A DNA stretch of 64,000 nt. It comes from Gracilibacillus salitolerans. Its GTDB lineage: Bacteria; Bacillota; Bacilli; Bacillales; Amphibacillaceae. A program made the position numbers and the translations under genes. How positions within the stretch are numbered: position 1 is the stretch's first letter; each line of letters starts with the position of its first letter. Under the pieces are notes generated by a model. That model saw only the letters and a program-made list of their open reading frames with translations. It did no database searches and was not told the origin of the DNA. This document shows, one piece after another, positions 45,272-55,130 of this stretch. The DNA is taken from NCBI RefSeq assembly GCF_009650095.1, contig NZ_CP045915.1:1054001-1118000 (forward strand). Direction: 5' to 3'.

Positions 45272-45368
45272 AGTTAAATGGACGAATAGGAAATGAATCA
45301 TTCGATATTGGATTACTATGTATGGAGGTTTGGAGAATATTAAAATTTCTATAAAAAGGATGAGTTCT

Positions 45369-46313
45369 ATGACTATATGGAATACTATCACGTTTGACAA
45401 GATTAAACGTTGGAGTTGGTCGTTTGTCCGTTTTGTATTAATGGCGGGGTTATCATTTGTGATTCTTTATCCAATTTTACAAAAGATTTCAACAGCAATT
45501 AAACATCAGAGTGATTTATATTCACCAATAGTAATTTGGATTCCAGAAAATTTCACTTTAGAAAACTTTATTAGTGCCATGTCGATTATGAATTATTGGG
45601 AGACCCTTTTCAATACAACGATTTTGGCGACAGTAACAACGATTTTAACGACAGCATCCTGTGCGCTTGCAGGCTATGCCTTTGCAAGACTTAGATTTAA
45701 AGGAAGTAAAATTCTTTTTGCCGGTGTGGTTATGACTATTTTGGTTCCACCAACAACGATATTGATTCCAATGTATATGAACTTAAGGGATTTTAGCTTG
45801 GGAGGTATCATTCCTTTATTAACAGGAGATACGGTCAATTTACTCGATTCTTATTGGCCATTTATTTTAACTTCAATTACGGCAAACTCATTAAAAGCCG
45901 GTCTGTACATTTTTATATTCACCCAATTTTTTAGAGGTATTCCGAAAGCGATTGAAGAAGCGGCATATATAGATGGTGCAAGTGTGGGAAAAACATTTTT
46001 TAGAATAATGTTACCGAATGCAAAACCAGCGATTGTTACAGTTATGTTGTTCTCCTTTGTTTGGCAATGGAACGACAGTTTTTATACAACAACATATTTG
46101 ACATCAGCAAATGTAATGTCAACGCAGCTTTCATCATTACCTCATAATTTAGCCATATACTTAGAAGGTTCTACTTCCAGTGTTGATCCCTTCTACTTGA
46201 GTATGGTGCAAGATACAGGTATTTTATTAGGCATGCTACCTTTAATTATTCTTTATTTATTTGTCCAACGTCATTTTGTTGAAAGTGTTAAACAAACAGG
46301 AATTGTTGGTTAA
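45369..46313 (+). CDS. Sugar ABC transporter permease, MalG type (second pair)
   Basis: 314 residues from ATG 45369, chosen for AAAAGG about nine bases upstream; ATG 45360 and 45318 are in frame but poorly spaced. EAA loop IEEAAYIDGASVGKTFFRIM near residue 215. It is the last gene of the large operon, 97 bases after its partner. Confidence 0.92.
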   Translation: MTIWNTITFDKIKRWSWSFVRFVLMAGLSFVILYPILQKISTAIKHQSDLYSPIVIWIPENFTLENFISAMSIMNYWETLFNTTILATVTTILTTASCALAGYAFARLRFKGSKILFAGVVMTILVPPTTILIPMYMNLRDFSLGGIIPLLTGDTVNLLDSYWPFILTSITANSLKAGLYIFIFTQFFRGIPKAIEEAAYIDGASVGKTFFRIMLPNAKPAIVTVMLFSFVWQWNDSFYTTTYLTSANVMSTQLSSLPHNLAIYLEGSTSSVDPFYLSMVQDTGILLGMLPLIILYLFVQRHFVESVKQTGIVG

Positions 46314-46337
46314 AAGAGAGATAGAAAATAAGTAAAT

Positions 46338-46385
46338 ACACTTCTTATTCATTTGTTATAATGGAAGAAGTGTTATTTTCTTTTA
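46338..46385 (+). terminator. Terminator of the large transport operon
   Basis: ACACTTCTT (46338-46346) pairs with AAGAAGTGT (46365-46373), then TATTTTCTTTT. It separates the permease operon from the third binding protein. Confidence 0.7.
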
Positions 46386-46570
46386 AGTATTTTAAGTATA
46401 CAAGTTTTATAGTTCGATAACATATTATTGTAATATGTATATCTTTTATCAATTCCTGCGTTTATTAGTTTATTAAGGCTACTGCAGGGTGAAATGAACG
46501 GGAGAAAAACCGTACACGTATTGGTAAGTTATATCATTAAATTTACTTTGGGGAGGCGTGCGGTTTACAA

Positions 46571-48232
46571 ATGAAAAAGCATTTAGAGTTATGGGGTTTG
46601 GTTACATGTTTAATAGGTTGTTTTTTAATAGGTTGTAATCCGGAAGAATCAGATAATGAAGAATTAGATACCACTAATACTCAGGTAGAAACTGTTTATC
46701 AACATAAGGGTTTAAACCGTTACGAAGAACCAATTGTTCTAAAAATAATCGGTGAGATAAGTGATAATGTTAGGGGGCTAGAAGATCAGTTTCCAGGCGA
46801 AACATTAAGAGATAATCGTTGGACAAAGCTTTATAACGACATGCTAGGTATTGAAATACAATACGAATGGATTGTAGAAAGCCCTTTTTACTATCAAAGG
46901 TTAGCAAATGAGATTGCTTCTGGTAATTTACCGGATGTAGTGAAGGTTGATGCAGTACAAATGAGACAATTAGCGAATGCAGGATTAATACAAGATTTGA
47001 CGACTGTTTTTGAATCATATGCTACACCTTTCACCAAATATGTTATGAGCCAAGAAAGTATAGATCCGTTTGAAGCAGCTAGGATGGATGAAAAATTAAT
47101 GGGGATCCCAGAAGTTATATCTGACCTTGATACAATGCAGTATATTTGGATTCGTACAGATTGGTTAGAAAATCTAGATTTAGATCCACCGAACACAATG
47201 GAGGATTTATTAGTTATTTCGAAAGCGTTTACACATAATGACCCAGACCAAAATGGAGAAGATGATACGTATGGTTTAGCCGTTACTAATTATTTATGGA
47301 ATAACATTGGTGGTTTAACTGGTTTTATGGCAGGCTTCCAAGCATATCCCACAACTTGGTTAGAAACGAAAGATGGCCAATTAGTATACGGGGGGATACA
47401 GCCCGAAGTAAAAGAAGCTTTAAGTGTACTACAAGATATGTATCATGACGGTCAGATTGATAGTGAATTTATGTTTAAGGACGGTAATAAAATTAAAGAA
47501 CAAGTGAAAAATGGTGAAATTGGAATGCTATTCGGAGAGCAATGGGCCTCTTTCTTTGTAGAGGATAGTCTAAATGCAAATCTAAAAGCAGATTGGCAAG
47601 CCTTTCCGATTGTATCAGCAACAGGTGAGCCGCCTAAAATGCCAATTAGTCACCAAGTAGATTATTTCTGGGTAGTTCGAGCAGACTTTGAATATCCCGA
47701 AGCTCTTGTGAAATTGATTAATTTGCATTTAGAAAAGAATTGGGGAGAAACTGCTGATTATGAGTATTATTATAGCACCCCTTATCCTGTTTGGCAGTTT
47801 TCACCTGTAACACCGTATCCGGTATTGAAAAATTTAGAAGCATATCGAGATTTAGAATATGCAAGACAGACAGGGAATAATAGCAATCTCTATGGGGAAG
47901 CAAAAGCTATTCATGAAAGAATAGAAGCCTATCTAAATGAAGGTGAAAAAACTGGCTGGGGTTGGTATAAAACTTATTCTTCAGATGGTGCTTACTCGAT
48001 TTTGGATAAGTTTTTGAAAAATGATCAAATTTTATTTGACAAATTTATATCACCACCAACTGAAACGATGATTGAAATGGATACTATCTTAATGAACCGC
48101 CAATTGGATTATTATCAAAATATAATATTAGGAAATCCGACTAGTGAGTTTGATAGATTTGTGAATGACTGGAAAGAAGTTGGCGGCAATATTATGACAG
48201 AAGAAATAAATAACATATACCGAAATGACTAA
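46571..48232 (+). CDS. Sugar ABC transporter solute-binding lipoprotein, LplA type
   Basis: 553 residues, long form of the family 1 binding proteins. Lipobox LIGC at about residue 22 and again nearby; mature domain with NDPDQNGEDDTYGLAVTNY (acidic calcium-like loop near 220) and GEIGMLFGEQWASFF. It lies directly before a YesM/YesN pair, an arrangement in which binding protein, sensor and regulator form one sensing and uptake unit. GGGGAGG precedes the ATG. Confidence 0.9.
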   Translation: MKKHLELWGLVTCLIGCFLIGCNPEESDNEELDTTNTQVETVYQHKGLNRYEEPIVLKIIGEISDNVRGLEDQFPGETLRDNRWTKLYNDMLGIEIQYEWIVESPFYYQRLANEIASGNLPDVVKVDAVQMRQLANAGLIQDLTTVFESYATPFTKYVMSQESIDPFEAARMDEKLMGIPEVISDLDTMQYIWIRTDWLENLDLDPPNTMEDLLVISKAFTHNDPDQNGEDDTYGLAVTNYLWNNIGGLTGFMAGFQAYPTTWLETKDGQLVYGGIQPEVKEALSVLQDMYHDGQIDSEFMFKDGNKIKEQVKNGEIGMLFGEQWASFFVEDSLNANLKADWQAFPIVSATGEPPKMPISHQVDYFWVVRADFEYPEALVKLINLHLEKNWGETADYEYYYSTPYPVWQFSPVTPYPVLKNLEAYRDLEYARQTGNNSNLYGEAKAIHERIEAYLNEGEKTGWGWYKTYSSDGAYSILDKFLKNDQILFDKFISPPTETMIEMDTILMNRQLDYYQNIILGNPTSEFDRFVNDWKEVGGNIMTEEINNIYRND

Positions 48233-48268
48233 TAATAGCTTTTTTGACAAATACGAGGTGCATGCAAT

Positions 48269-50038
48269 ATGGTAGGAGGAACATTTCAATCATTTAGAAA
48301 ACATTTATTTACCCGCTTATTAACGATGTACCATATTGTTATTCTTCCTATTATTATTTTGGGAATCTATCTTTATATATGGAGCTATAATTATGCAAGC
48401 GAAGAAATTTCCCGACATACCGAAAGTCAATTGAAGGTATATTTGGAGAACTTAAATCGAGAGCTGACATGGATGGAAACACAACAATATAATTTATTGC
48501 AAGATAATGAGTTACAGACTGTCGCTTTGACATGGGACTTAATGAATAACGTGGAAAGAAAAGAAAGTATGCAATACTTGTTTGATCGTTTAATGACGAT
48601 TAAAACTACGAGTGCGTATATTGAAGATATTTTCATTCATATCCGTTCAATTGATCGATCTGTTTCTGCTTTAGGGCATGTCCAGAATTATAATGCTGAT
48701 TATTATACTTCCATTTATTCTGAATTGATGGAAGATACCTATCTTATAAATGTGATTGATGATTCTTTAAGGCTAATTGTTGGCAACATGAACAGAGACA
48801 CGGATGGGCTGCCTTTCTTCTTTGTTGAGATTATGCTCGATAAAGATAAATTAGAAAATTCACTTGATTCTATAAATTTATATGAGAATAATGGATTTTT
48901 CTTACTGTCAAATGAAGAGGATCTGTTGTGGCAATCCTCAGAAGCCTCCGAGGATATACTAATAGAATATTTAAGTACGATGGGTTTAAATGAACAAGAA
49001 AATAAACGAATGTTAACAATTGGAGATGAAAAGTACCAATTTAATCAAGCGTATGACGAAATGCGTAACTTCACGGTCATTAGTTATTTGCCTGAAGAAG
49101 AGGTGGAGCGGCCATTAGGTATTTTTAGAAATTGGGTTTGGTTATTTGGACTATTCGTTATTTTTGCCATCATTATTTATGCATATAGCACCTATCGACT
49201 TGTTCATCGACCTTTAGTTGTCCTAGTAGATGCATTTAGGCGAATAGAAAAAGGTGATTTAAATCAACCAATTCAACACAATAACGAAGGTGAATTTGGC
49301 TATCTGTATAATCGATTTAATAAAATGATTGGTAGATTAAAAGTATTAATTGATCGAAATTATAAACAAACCTTAATGGTACAAAAAGCAGAATTAAAAC
49401 AATTACAATCGCAGATTAATCCGCACTTCTTATATAACAGTTTTTTTATTTTAAATTCATTAGCTCAAACAGAAGATATCTCCCGTCTAGAACAATTCAC
49501 CCAAATGCTTGGTGAATATTATAAATTCATTACACGTACTGATGAGAATACCATTGACTTAAAAAATGAAGTTAAACATGCTCGTATGTATACAGATATT
49601 CAAAATATGCGCTTTTCTCGCCGAATAAAAGTTGAATTTCAGGAATTGCCAGAAGAATTAAACCAGATCAAAGTACCTAAATTAATTGTCCAACCTATTA
49701 TTGAAAATGCTTACAAGTATAGTTTAGAAGATAAAACGGAAGCAGGACTTTTAAGTGTCACATTTACAAGCACGGAAAATGAAGTAGAGATCATCATCGA
49801 AGATAACGGTGAAAAACTTACAAAAGAAGAGATAGAAAAGTTAGAAGAGCGAATTAAAAATCCTAAAAAGGCGCAAGAAATAACGGGTTTAATAAATATT
49901 CATCGTCGATTGGTCCTTAGCTTTGCAAGTGGCAGTGGCTTGTATTTATCACAAAGTGACCTAGGCGGATTGAAGGTAAAGGTTCGGCTTGTATGTAAGG
50001 AGGACTATAAACATGTATCGCTTACTAATAGTAGATGA
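48269..50038 (+). CDS. Sensor histidine kinase, YesM type
   Basis: 589 residues. First membrane span at about 17-38 (VILPIIILGIYLYIWSY), extracellular sensor domain to about 290, second span (WVWLFGLFVIFAIIIYAYS), HAMP domain, then LQSQINPHFLYNSFFILNSL with the phosphorylated His386, and a C-terminal ATPase domain (VQPIIENAYKYSL, IIIEDNG). It senses an external signal, probably an oligosaccharide or loaded binding protein, and phosphorylates the regulator whose gene overlaps it. Confidence 0.93.
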   Translation: MVGGTFQSFRKHLFTRLLTMYHIVILPIIILGIYLYIWSYNYASEEISRHTESQLKVYLENLNRELTWMETQQYNLLQDNELQTVALTWDLMNNVERKESMQYLFDRLMTIKTTSAYIEDIFIHIRSIDRSVSALGHVQNYNADYYTSIYSELMEDTYLINVIDDSLRLIVGNMNRDTDGLPFFFVEIMLDKDKLENSLDSINLYENNGFFLLSNEEDLLWQSSEASEDILIEYLSTMGLNEQENKRMLTIGDEKYQFNQAYDEMRNFTVISYLPEEEVERPLGIFRNWVWLFGLFVIFAIIIYAYSTYRLVHRPLVVLVDAFRRIEKGDLNQPIQHNNEGEFGYLYNRFNKMIGRLKVLIDRNYKQTLMVQKAELKQLQSQINPHFLYNSFFILNSLAQTEDISRLEQFTQMLGEYYKFITRTDENTIDLKNEVKHARMYTDIQNMRFSRRIKVEFQELPEELNQIKVPKLIVQPIIENAYKYSLEDKTEAGLLSVTFTSTENEVEIIIEDNGEKLTKEEIEKLEERIKNPKKAQEITGLINIHRRLVLSFASGSGLYLSQSDLGGLKVKVRLVCKEDYKHVSLTNSR

Positions 50039-51626
50039 TGAAGAACTTATAACGGATGGTCTTTATGATGTCTTCAGTCGATTAATGCCAGAACATTTAG
50101 ATGTTTATAAAGCATATTCAGGTAAAGAAGCGCTTGATTGGATGTCACGTACAAGAATTGATATTATTCTGACCGATATCTCTATGCCTGGCTTATCAGG
50201 GTTAGAATTAATCGAACGCGTGCAATCCTTATGGCCACATTGTAGGGTAATTTTTTTAACAGGGTATGATTATTTTGATTACGTATATCAAGCGATTCAG
50301 ATGAACGATGTAAAATATATATTAAAAACAGAAGGATATGCGAAAGTAGTGGAAACAGTAAAAGGAATTTTAGTGGAGCTGAAACAATCCTCCTTAAAAA
50401 GCCAATTGCCAGAGTTAACAGATCAGGAAAAGCATGCGTATGAACTGATGGCACAAAGTGATTTTATGAGACATGTCATTCAAAAAAGTAATCTAAGTGT
50501 TCGAGACTTTGATAATCTTGATGAAGAATTTCATAATTTAAATATTCCGCTAAAAACAAGTGAGCAAGTCTACTTAGTCCTTGGGAATTTAACCTATCCA
50601 AAGAATACAACATATACAAAACAAACTAACATTTTACAATATGTCCGATCTTATTGGGAACAGAAATTTTTTACGCAACTAAAGAGTCTCAGTATTATGG
50701 ACCGTTACGGTGATCTAGTTTGGTTTATACAAATGAAAGAAAATAAACCTTTTACACCACAACATTTAATGGACTATTTAGAAGGAAATTTAGAAATGTT
50801 TCAGGATGATTGTTTGCAAATAATGGATCTAACGATTCAATTTACAATGAGTAATGGGCCAGTTGATTGGCAATCTGTATCAGGAAAGTATGAATATTTA
50901 CGGCAATTACAACAACTGAAACTAGACAGCAAATATCCAAGTATTATTAAGGAACAACCTAATCAAGCGGAAACATTAGAGACTTTAAATCCAATTCCAA
51001 AAATGGATTTACTGACGGCCCACTTGTCGGCGAATCGAAGAGAGGAATTTTTTGAAGAATTCTATGAACTAATAAATTCAGTACAAAAAGAAAGCTATCA
51101 CCAAATGACAAAAGTTTATTACTCTGTTGCACTAGTACTATATGTTGACATAAGTCAAAATCAATTACAAAATCGGATGGATGATCTTGATAGAACTTTT
51201 AAAATAGATGAGCATGCGTCCTTAACAAGTAGTTTTAACTACTTAGAAAAGGTAGCGAATCAATTATTTGCCTTGAAAAAAGCAGATGGCCAAGATCGGG
51301 CCTCACAAGTTATTGAAGGAATTTGTCAGTATATTGAAAACCATTTAGATGAAGATTTATCTTTAGTAAGACTAGCGGAAATTCATTATTTTAATCCATC
51401 GTATCTATCCTATTTTTTTAAACAAGAACAAGGAATTAACTTATCGGAATATATTGATCGTTGTAGAATTAGAAAGGCTCGTGAACTCCTAAGCCATAGT
51501 GATTTAAAAGTTCGGGAGGTAAGTGAAAAAGTGGGGTATCACACTGCACATTCGTTCACACGCTTTTTTAAGAAAATGACTGGTATGACACCAAAAGAGT
51601 ACCGTGGTAGTTTAAGTAAACAGTAG
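50013..51626 (+). CDS. Response regulator, AraC type (YesN-like)
   Basis: 538 residues from ATG 50013, which follows AAGGAGG at a proper distance and overlaps the kinase gene by 26 bases. A canonical receiver (MYRLLIVDDEE, phospho-acceptor Asp55 in IILTDISMPGL, Lys in YILKTEGY), a long middle domain, and a C-terminal AraC DNA-binding domain (LAEIHYFNPSYLSYFFKQEQ; VSEKVGYHTAHSFTRFFKKM). It probably activates the transport operons 33472-46313 and 46571. Confidence 0.94.
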   Translation: MYRLLIVDDEELITDGLYDVFSRLMPEHLDVYKAYSGKEALDWMSRTRIDIILTDISMPGLSGLELIERVQSLWPHCRVIFLTGYDYFDYVYQAIQMNDVKYILKTEGYAKVVETVKGILVELKQSSLKSQLPELTDQEKHAYELMAQSDFMRHVIQKSNLSVRDFDNLDEEFHNLNIPLKTSEQVYLVLGNLTYPKNTTYTKQTNILQYVRSYWEQKFFTQLKSLSIMDRYGDLVWFIQMKENKPFTPQHLMDYLEGNLEMFQDDCLQIMDLTIQFTMSNGPVDWQSVSGKYEYLRQLQQLKLDSKYPSIIKEQPNQAETLETLNPIPKMDLLTAHLSANRREEFFEEFYELINSVQKESYHQMTKVYYSVALVLYVDISQNQLQNRMDDLDRTFKIDEHASLTSSFNYLEKVANQLFALKKADGQDRASQVIEGICQYIENHLDEDLSLVRLAEIHYFNPSYLSYFFKQEQGINLSEYIDRCRIRKARELLSHSDLKVREVSEKVGYHTAHSFTRFFKKMTGMTPKEYRGSLSKQ

Positions 51627-51715
51627 CTTGTTTTAGCTTACACCTAAGATAAAAAGAGAAAAACTGATTATTATTATGCTATATAAGCTCTAAATTATTT
51701 TGGAAGCTAATTATA

Positions 51716-52054
51716 ATGAATAAAAAGTTATTCAGTATGATGATCGGTTTAGTTAGTTTGTTATATTTTATTTATGGAGGAAGTGTTTTATCAGCGCAAG
51801 ATGCAAATCTTGCTTTATTTGACTTTAAAGATACCGCAGCAAATCCAACACCTGAAATTGAAGATTTGCCTGCGCCTAAGGATGCGTATGCTGATTATTT
51901 CCATACAGGGGCTGCTCTCGCTCCAAGTCAGATATTGGGAAAACACGCTGAGTTACTCCAAAAACATTATAATATGATCGTGGCGGAAAATGTGATGACC
52001 GCCGGTATCTTTAGTATTTTATTAGCTAATTTAAAAATTAGTATTTTGCGTTAG
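51716..52054 (+). pseudogene. N-terminal fragment of a secreted GH10 xylanase
   Basis: Signal peptide (LVSLLYFIYGGSVLSA) followed by PAPKDAYADYFHTGAALAPSQ and LQKHYNMIVAENVM, the start of a GH10 barrel up to the AEN strand. It then turns into unrelated TAGIFSILLANLK and stops. About 300 residues including both catalytic glutamates are missing, so no enzyme is made. It shows that xylan is or was a target substrate. Confidence 0.8.
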
Positions 52055-52090
52055 AATGTTGATATATCAATGTTCTAACACTTTTTTTTA
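52049..52090 (+). terminator. Terminator after the xylanase fragment
   Basis: GTTAGAATGTTGAT pairs with ATCAATGTTCTAAC (two G-U type mismatches), followed by a run of eight T. Probably the original xylanase terminator left in place by an internal deletion. Confidence 0.7.
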
Positions 52091-52662
52091 TTTACGATTG
52101 AAAACATATATTTTGGTTCTAAAATACATGTTGGGGTAGAGGGAAAATTCAGACAAATAAAAACACGCAATCTCCTCATTTTGTTAAACTTTGTTTTATA
52201 AACAGATTGCAAGAGCCACTGGTAATAGAAGAGTTATATAATACTCTTAGATATCATAGTTATTCAAAGAGGTTAGAATATCGTGAAATATTACATTCTG
52301 TTTTAGTGAAAAAGTACTTAGCTTATTAAGTTCTTTTGGTTTTAGGGTTTCAATAGATCAGAATGTAAATTTAGATGAAAAGTTAAAAGTTTACACTGAT
52401 GTTTTTCAAATAACTTCAACTAACCAATATAGTGATCTTGAAAACAATAGCGAAAAGAATATTAAAAATGGAATGATAACAAATAAAGATATTGATTATA
52501 TTAAACAATAGGTTTATCACCATCGGAAATTTCATCTTTTACAGATGGAAATCATTCTAGCTCCAGTGAGATAAGCTGGATATTAAACGGCAATTAAAGA
52601 TGTATTATGAACAAGCCAAGCGCTAATTTTTATGATGGGTACACCTACTTGAATCAAAAGAA
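52091..52662. other. Decayed region without a recognisable gene
   Basis: One frame between about 52300 and 52511 reads KVLSLLSSFGFRVSIDQNVN, then LDEKLKVYTDVFQI and IKNGMITNKDIDYIKQ before a stop, perhaps the tail of a lost protein; nearby SPSEISSFTDGNHSSSSEIS may be another piece. I do not recognise either. Confidence 0.35.
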
Positions 52663-52699
52663 TAGACCACATAAAATCTAAGATATTTTATGCGGCCTA
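52663..52699 (-). terminator. Terminator of the broken FIMAH gene
   Basis: TAGaCCaCATAAAAT pairs with ATATTTTATGcGGcCTA in a long, slightly imperfect stem just past the minus-strand stop codon, and is T-rich on that strand. It resembles the terminator of the intact FIMAH esterase gene at 28361. Confidence 0.6.
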
Positions 52700-52736
52700 T
52701 ATAATTATCACATCTTTAAGTATCCCTGTATGTCTA

Positions 52737-53312
52737 TCATAAATTATTTATATAATTTATATATCTGATCGTCTCTTCTGCTGCGAAAATCATCTCTATT
52801 GCCTGCTCCTCAGTCAGTGTGTCTGAATTGACAAATGCATTGATCTGGCTGATAAAGGCGTTTAGCATATTGATGGCTTGTTCGTCATGTTTCGTATCCA
52901 ACAGAAATCTTTCTGCCTGATTTAGTTTTACCATCTGAGCATTCCTGTTGCCACCAACAATATCAAGGTCTGCAACAATCTCTTTAAGGTCGTCAATCCT
53001 GTTTTCGGCCCTGAACTGCGCGAACATCCAATCAAAGATGTTTTTATCTGCGTACTCTTCATGGCCTGCGCCATACCTGAAGCTGGCGTTTGATTGGCTG
53101 ATAAGGTTACTGAACACTTGGGCTTCGGTTTCGTGCGGCGTCCAGTCAAAGCCGTAGTATGGGAAATTAAAGGCCTGGTTGGTTTCCAGAACCGTCACGT
53201 TGGCTTCTGAATATAAGCCGCTGGCGCCAGCGCCAGCGCCTGTTGAGAAATAGTTTGTCCAAGTATTACCAGCGAAGTCATTCTTATGTGTATGCGCAAA
53301 AAGATAAGATTG
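52737..53312 (-). pseudogene. C-terminal remnant of a secreted esterase with FIMAH domain
   Basis: Minus-strand frame open from an in-frame stop at 53313 to 52737. The first ~100 residues (HKNDFAGNTWTNYFSTGAGA, ANVTVLETNQAFNFPYYGFD, FRYGAGHEEYADKNIFDWMF) look like the end of an alpha/beta hydrolase domain, and the rest is a FIMAH-like helical domain (DDLKEIVADLDIVGGNRNAQ; TLTEEQAIEMIFAAEETI), clearly homologous to the C terminus of the protein at 26536. There is no start, signal peptide or catalytic serine. A possible internal GTG at 53198 has no good ribosome site. Confidence 0.75.
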
Positions 53313-53384
53313 TTATGAGATTGTGTGAAAAAATTACTATTCATGGTTATGTAGAGATAGATTTGTGAAGGGAGTTTTGACCAA

Positions 53385-53834
53385 ATGAAGGATATTTTTA
53401 ATCAATTGCACACAGAGGAAACTTTAAACCGTATTGACAAATTAAGCCCAAATTCAAAACCGCAATGGGGTGAAATGGATGTTGCCCAAATGCTAGCACA
53501 TTGCTCATCTTTTCAAGACATTGCAATGGGAAATGCTTTTCCTGAGAGAGGTTGGTTAGGGATATTGATAGGGAAGTTTGTGAAACCAATTTTTTATAAC
53601 GACAAGCCATTCCCCCAAAGTATGTCCACAATCCCCACCATTTTGATTGTAGATGAAAAAGAATTTGAAATAGAAAAGGAAAAACTTAAACAAAAAATTA
53701 TAACTTTCCAAAATAATGGTGCACAGAAGTGTACAACTCATCCACATCCTTTTTTTGGAAAACTCACTTCCGATCAATGGGGAAAAGGAATTTATAAGCA
53801 CCTTGATCATCATTTAAAACAGTTTGGTGTTTAG
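53385..53834 (+). CDS. DUF1569 (DinB-like four-helix) protein
   Basis: 149 residues, complete. NRIDKLSPNSKPQWGEMDVAQMLAHC near the start and HPFFGKLTSDQWGKGIYKHLDHHLKQF at the end are the DUF1569 signature; the histidines at these ends fit the metal site of DinB-like folds. Function unknown in the family. GAAGGGAG precedes the ATG. It is the only intact-looking gene between 51.7 and 56.6 kb. Confidence 0.88.
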   Translation: MKDIFNQLHTEETLNRIDKLSPNSKPQWGEMDVAQMLAHCSSFQDIAMGNAFPERGWLGILIGKFVKPIFYNDKPFPQSMSTIPTILIVDEKEFEIEKEKLKQKIITFQNNGAQKCTTHPHPFFGKLTSDQWGKGIYKHLDHHLKQFGV

Positions 53835-53904
53835 TTAATCTGGAAACATAAATAAAAGATATCCAGAGTGAAAGTAAAGAAAGGGACAGGCGAGGTGTTT
53901 GAGT

Positions 53905-54102
53905 ATGTTTGAAAAGATAAATGAGAAGAAAGTAAGTTTGGATGCTTCACGTCCATTACTATCATATACTTTAAAAAGTTTGCAAGAGTAATTGTTTCTT
54001 GAATGGACATACTATACGAGTGCCATTGAAGGGAATACACTCACCTTAAATGAAAGACAAATTAAAAAACTTACACCAGTTAGTTTTAGGCAGAATAATT
54101 AA
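53905..54102 (+). pseudogene. Remnant of a Fic-domain protein
   Basis: ATG starts MFEKINEKKVSLDASRPLLS; after an in-frame TAA the same frame reads LFLEWTYYTSAIEGNTLTLN, the diagnostic S-x-I-EGN motif of Fic proteins, then ends. The catalytic HPFxxGNGR part is gone. Fic proteins AMPylate targets and often act as toxins. Confidence 0.75.
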
Positions 54103-54221
54103 AGCAACAGTCTTCTTCAACAAACTGGTGAAAGAGATTAACAAGAAGGTCGTCCATCGTGGCGATCTTTTAATATTTTTGTAGACTCGTGTTGAATACT
54201 TAACTATTAGTCATATCGAAC

Positions 54222-54288
54222 CAACACCTTTATTCTCCTCATCTAATATAGTATAATTGCACCATCTTACGTGTTAAAAAATGGGTGG
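54222..54288 (+). repeat. Duplicated promoter-like segment, copy 2
   Basis: Close copy of 28581-28645, with TATAGTATAATT as -10 region and ATGGGTGG as ribosome site. Here it precedes the DUF4011-type gene remnant at 54295, which suggests this is the original context. Confidence 0.65.
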
Positions 54289-54294
54289 TAAATA

Positions 54295-54733
54295 ATGAAG
54301 GATAAATTACAAGTATTAAGTGACCGGTTAAATGATATAAGCAGAAGTAATCGTTCAATACGTTTGCTGAAATTGTATAATAAATGGACATTTGATCTAA
54401 GTGAGCTAACTAAAGTAGAGAAAGATCCGATGGAAATATTGAAAGCACTTACGGATAACAAATCAACGCTCTTTACGAAAGAGAAAGCGGATAATCAAGT
54501 ATGTCGCTCTCACGAAAATTAACGACGCTTTTCCGTAACATTCGTTCTATTGAAGAGGAAACAGGACTTTATGATCTTTATCTGTGCTAACCGATGATGG
54601 AAGGGCCATGTCAGATGGTACATATGTCAGAGGCCATTGTTTTTATATCCTGTGCGTTTAGAAAGAAAAAAGCGAAATGGCGTGGAATGGCATGTCGATC
54701 CAATAAGCGATCAAGCCCCACAACTGTACAATA
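54295..54733 (+). pseudogene. N-terminal remnant of a DUF4011/AAA helicase-type protein
   Basis: Starts MKDKLQVLSDRLNDISRSNR then SIRLLKLYNKWTFDLSEL, the start of DUF4011-containing superfamily 1 helicase-like proteins. After frameshifts other frames continue SLSRKLTTLFRNIRSIEEET, DDGRAMSDGTYVRG and LYPVRLERKKRNGVEWHVDP. Less than 150 residues remain of a normally >1000-residue protein. Such proteins are often in defence islands. Confidence 0.7.
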
Positions 54734-55113
54734 GCTAATAAAGATAGTTATAGAGATTTATCATTATCCTCAAAAAAATTAAAACAATTTTCAGTGAAAC
54801 CTAAAGTAAAATATGGGAAGTTATTGTTTGATAAAAGACAACCGAATCACCGTTACATTGTAGATGAAGAATAAATACCTTTGTTTGATTTAGGAAACAA
54901 CTCTTATTTAAATGTTGCTTTCGAAGAAGATCCTTCAAAAGTATAAAATAGACCTGTAATTATTATTGGTGAAGATCAAGACGGTGTGAAACTAATAGTA
55001 TCTACTACCAGTAAAGAGCGAAACACCCCATTTAAAGCACATGATCATTACAAAATACCAATACACAATTGGAGAAAATCCTGTTTAGATAACCCACCGG
55101 CCCTAATACAATA
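54734..55113 (+). pseudogene. Degraded MazF/PemK-like gene
   Basis: One frame reads VKYGKLLFDKRQPNHRYIVD, an in-frame TAA, LFDLGNNSYLNVAFEEDPSK, a second TAA, then NRPVIIIGEDQDGVKLIVST and HYKIPIHNWRKSCLDNPPAL. The RPVIII-GED...HY-I-NW-K-SGL-KPS order resembles PemK/MazF-type endoribonuclease toxins. Two stops prevent expression. The identity is moderate. Confidence 0.45.
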
Positions 55114-55130
55114 AAAAAAGCACATAATAA

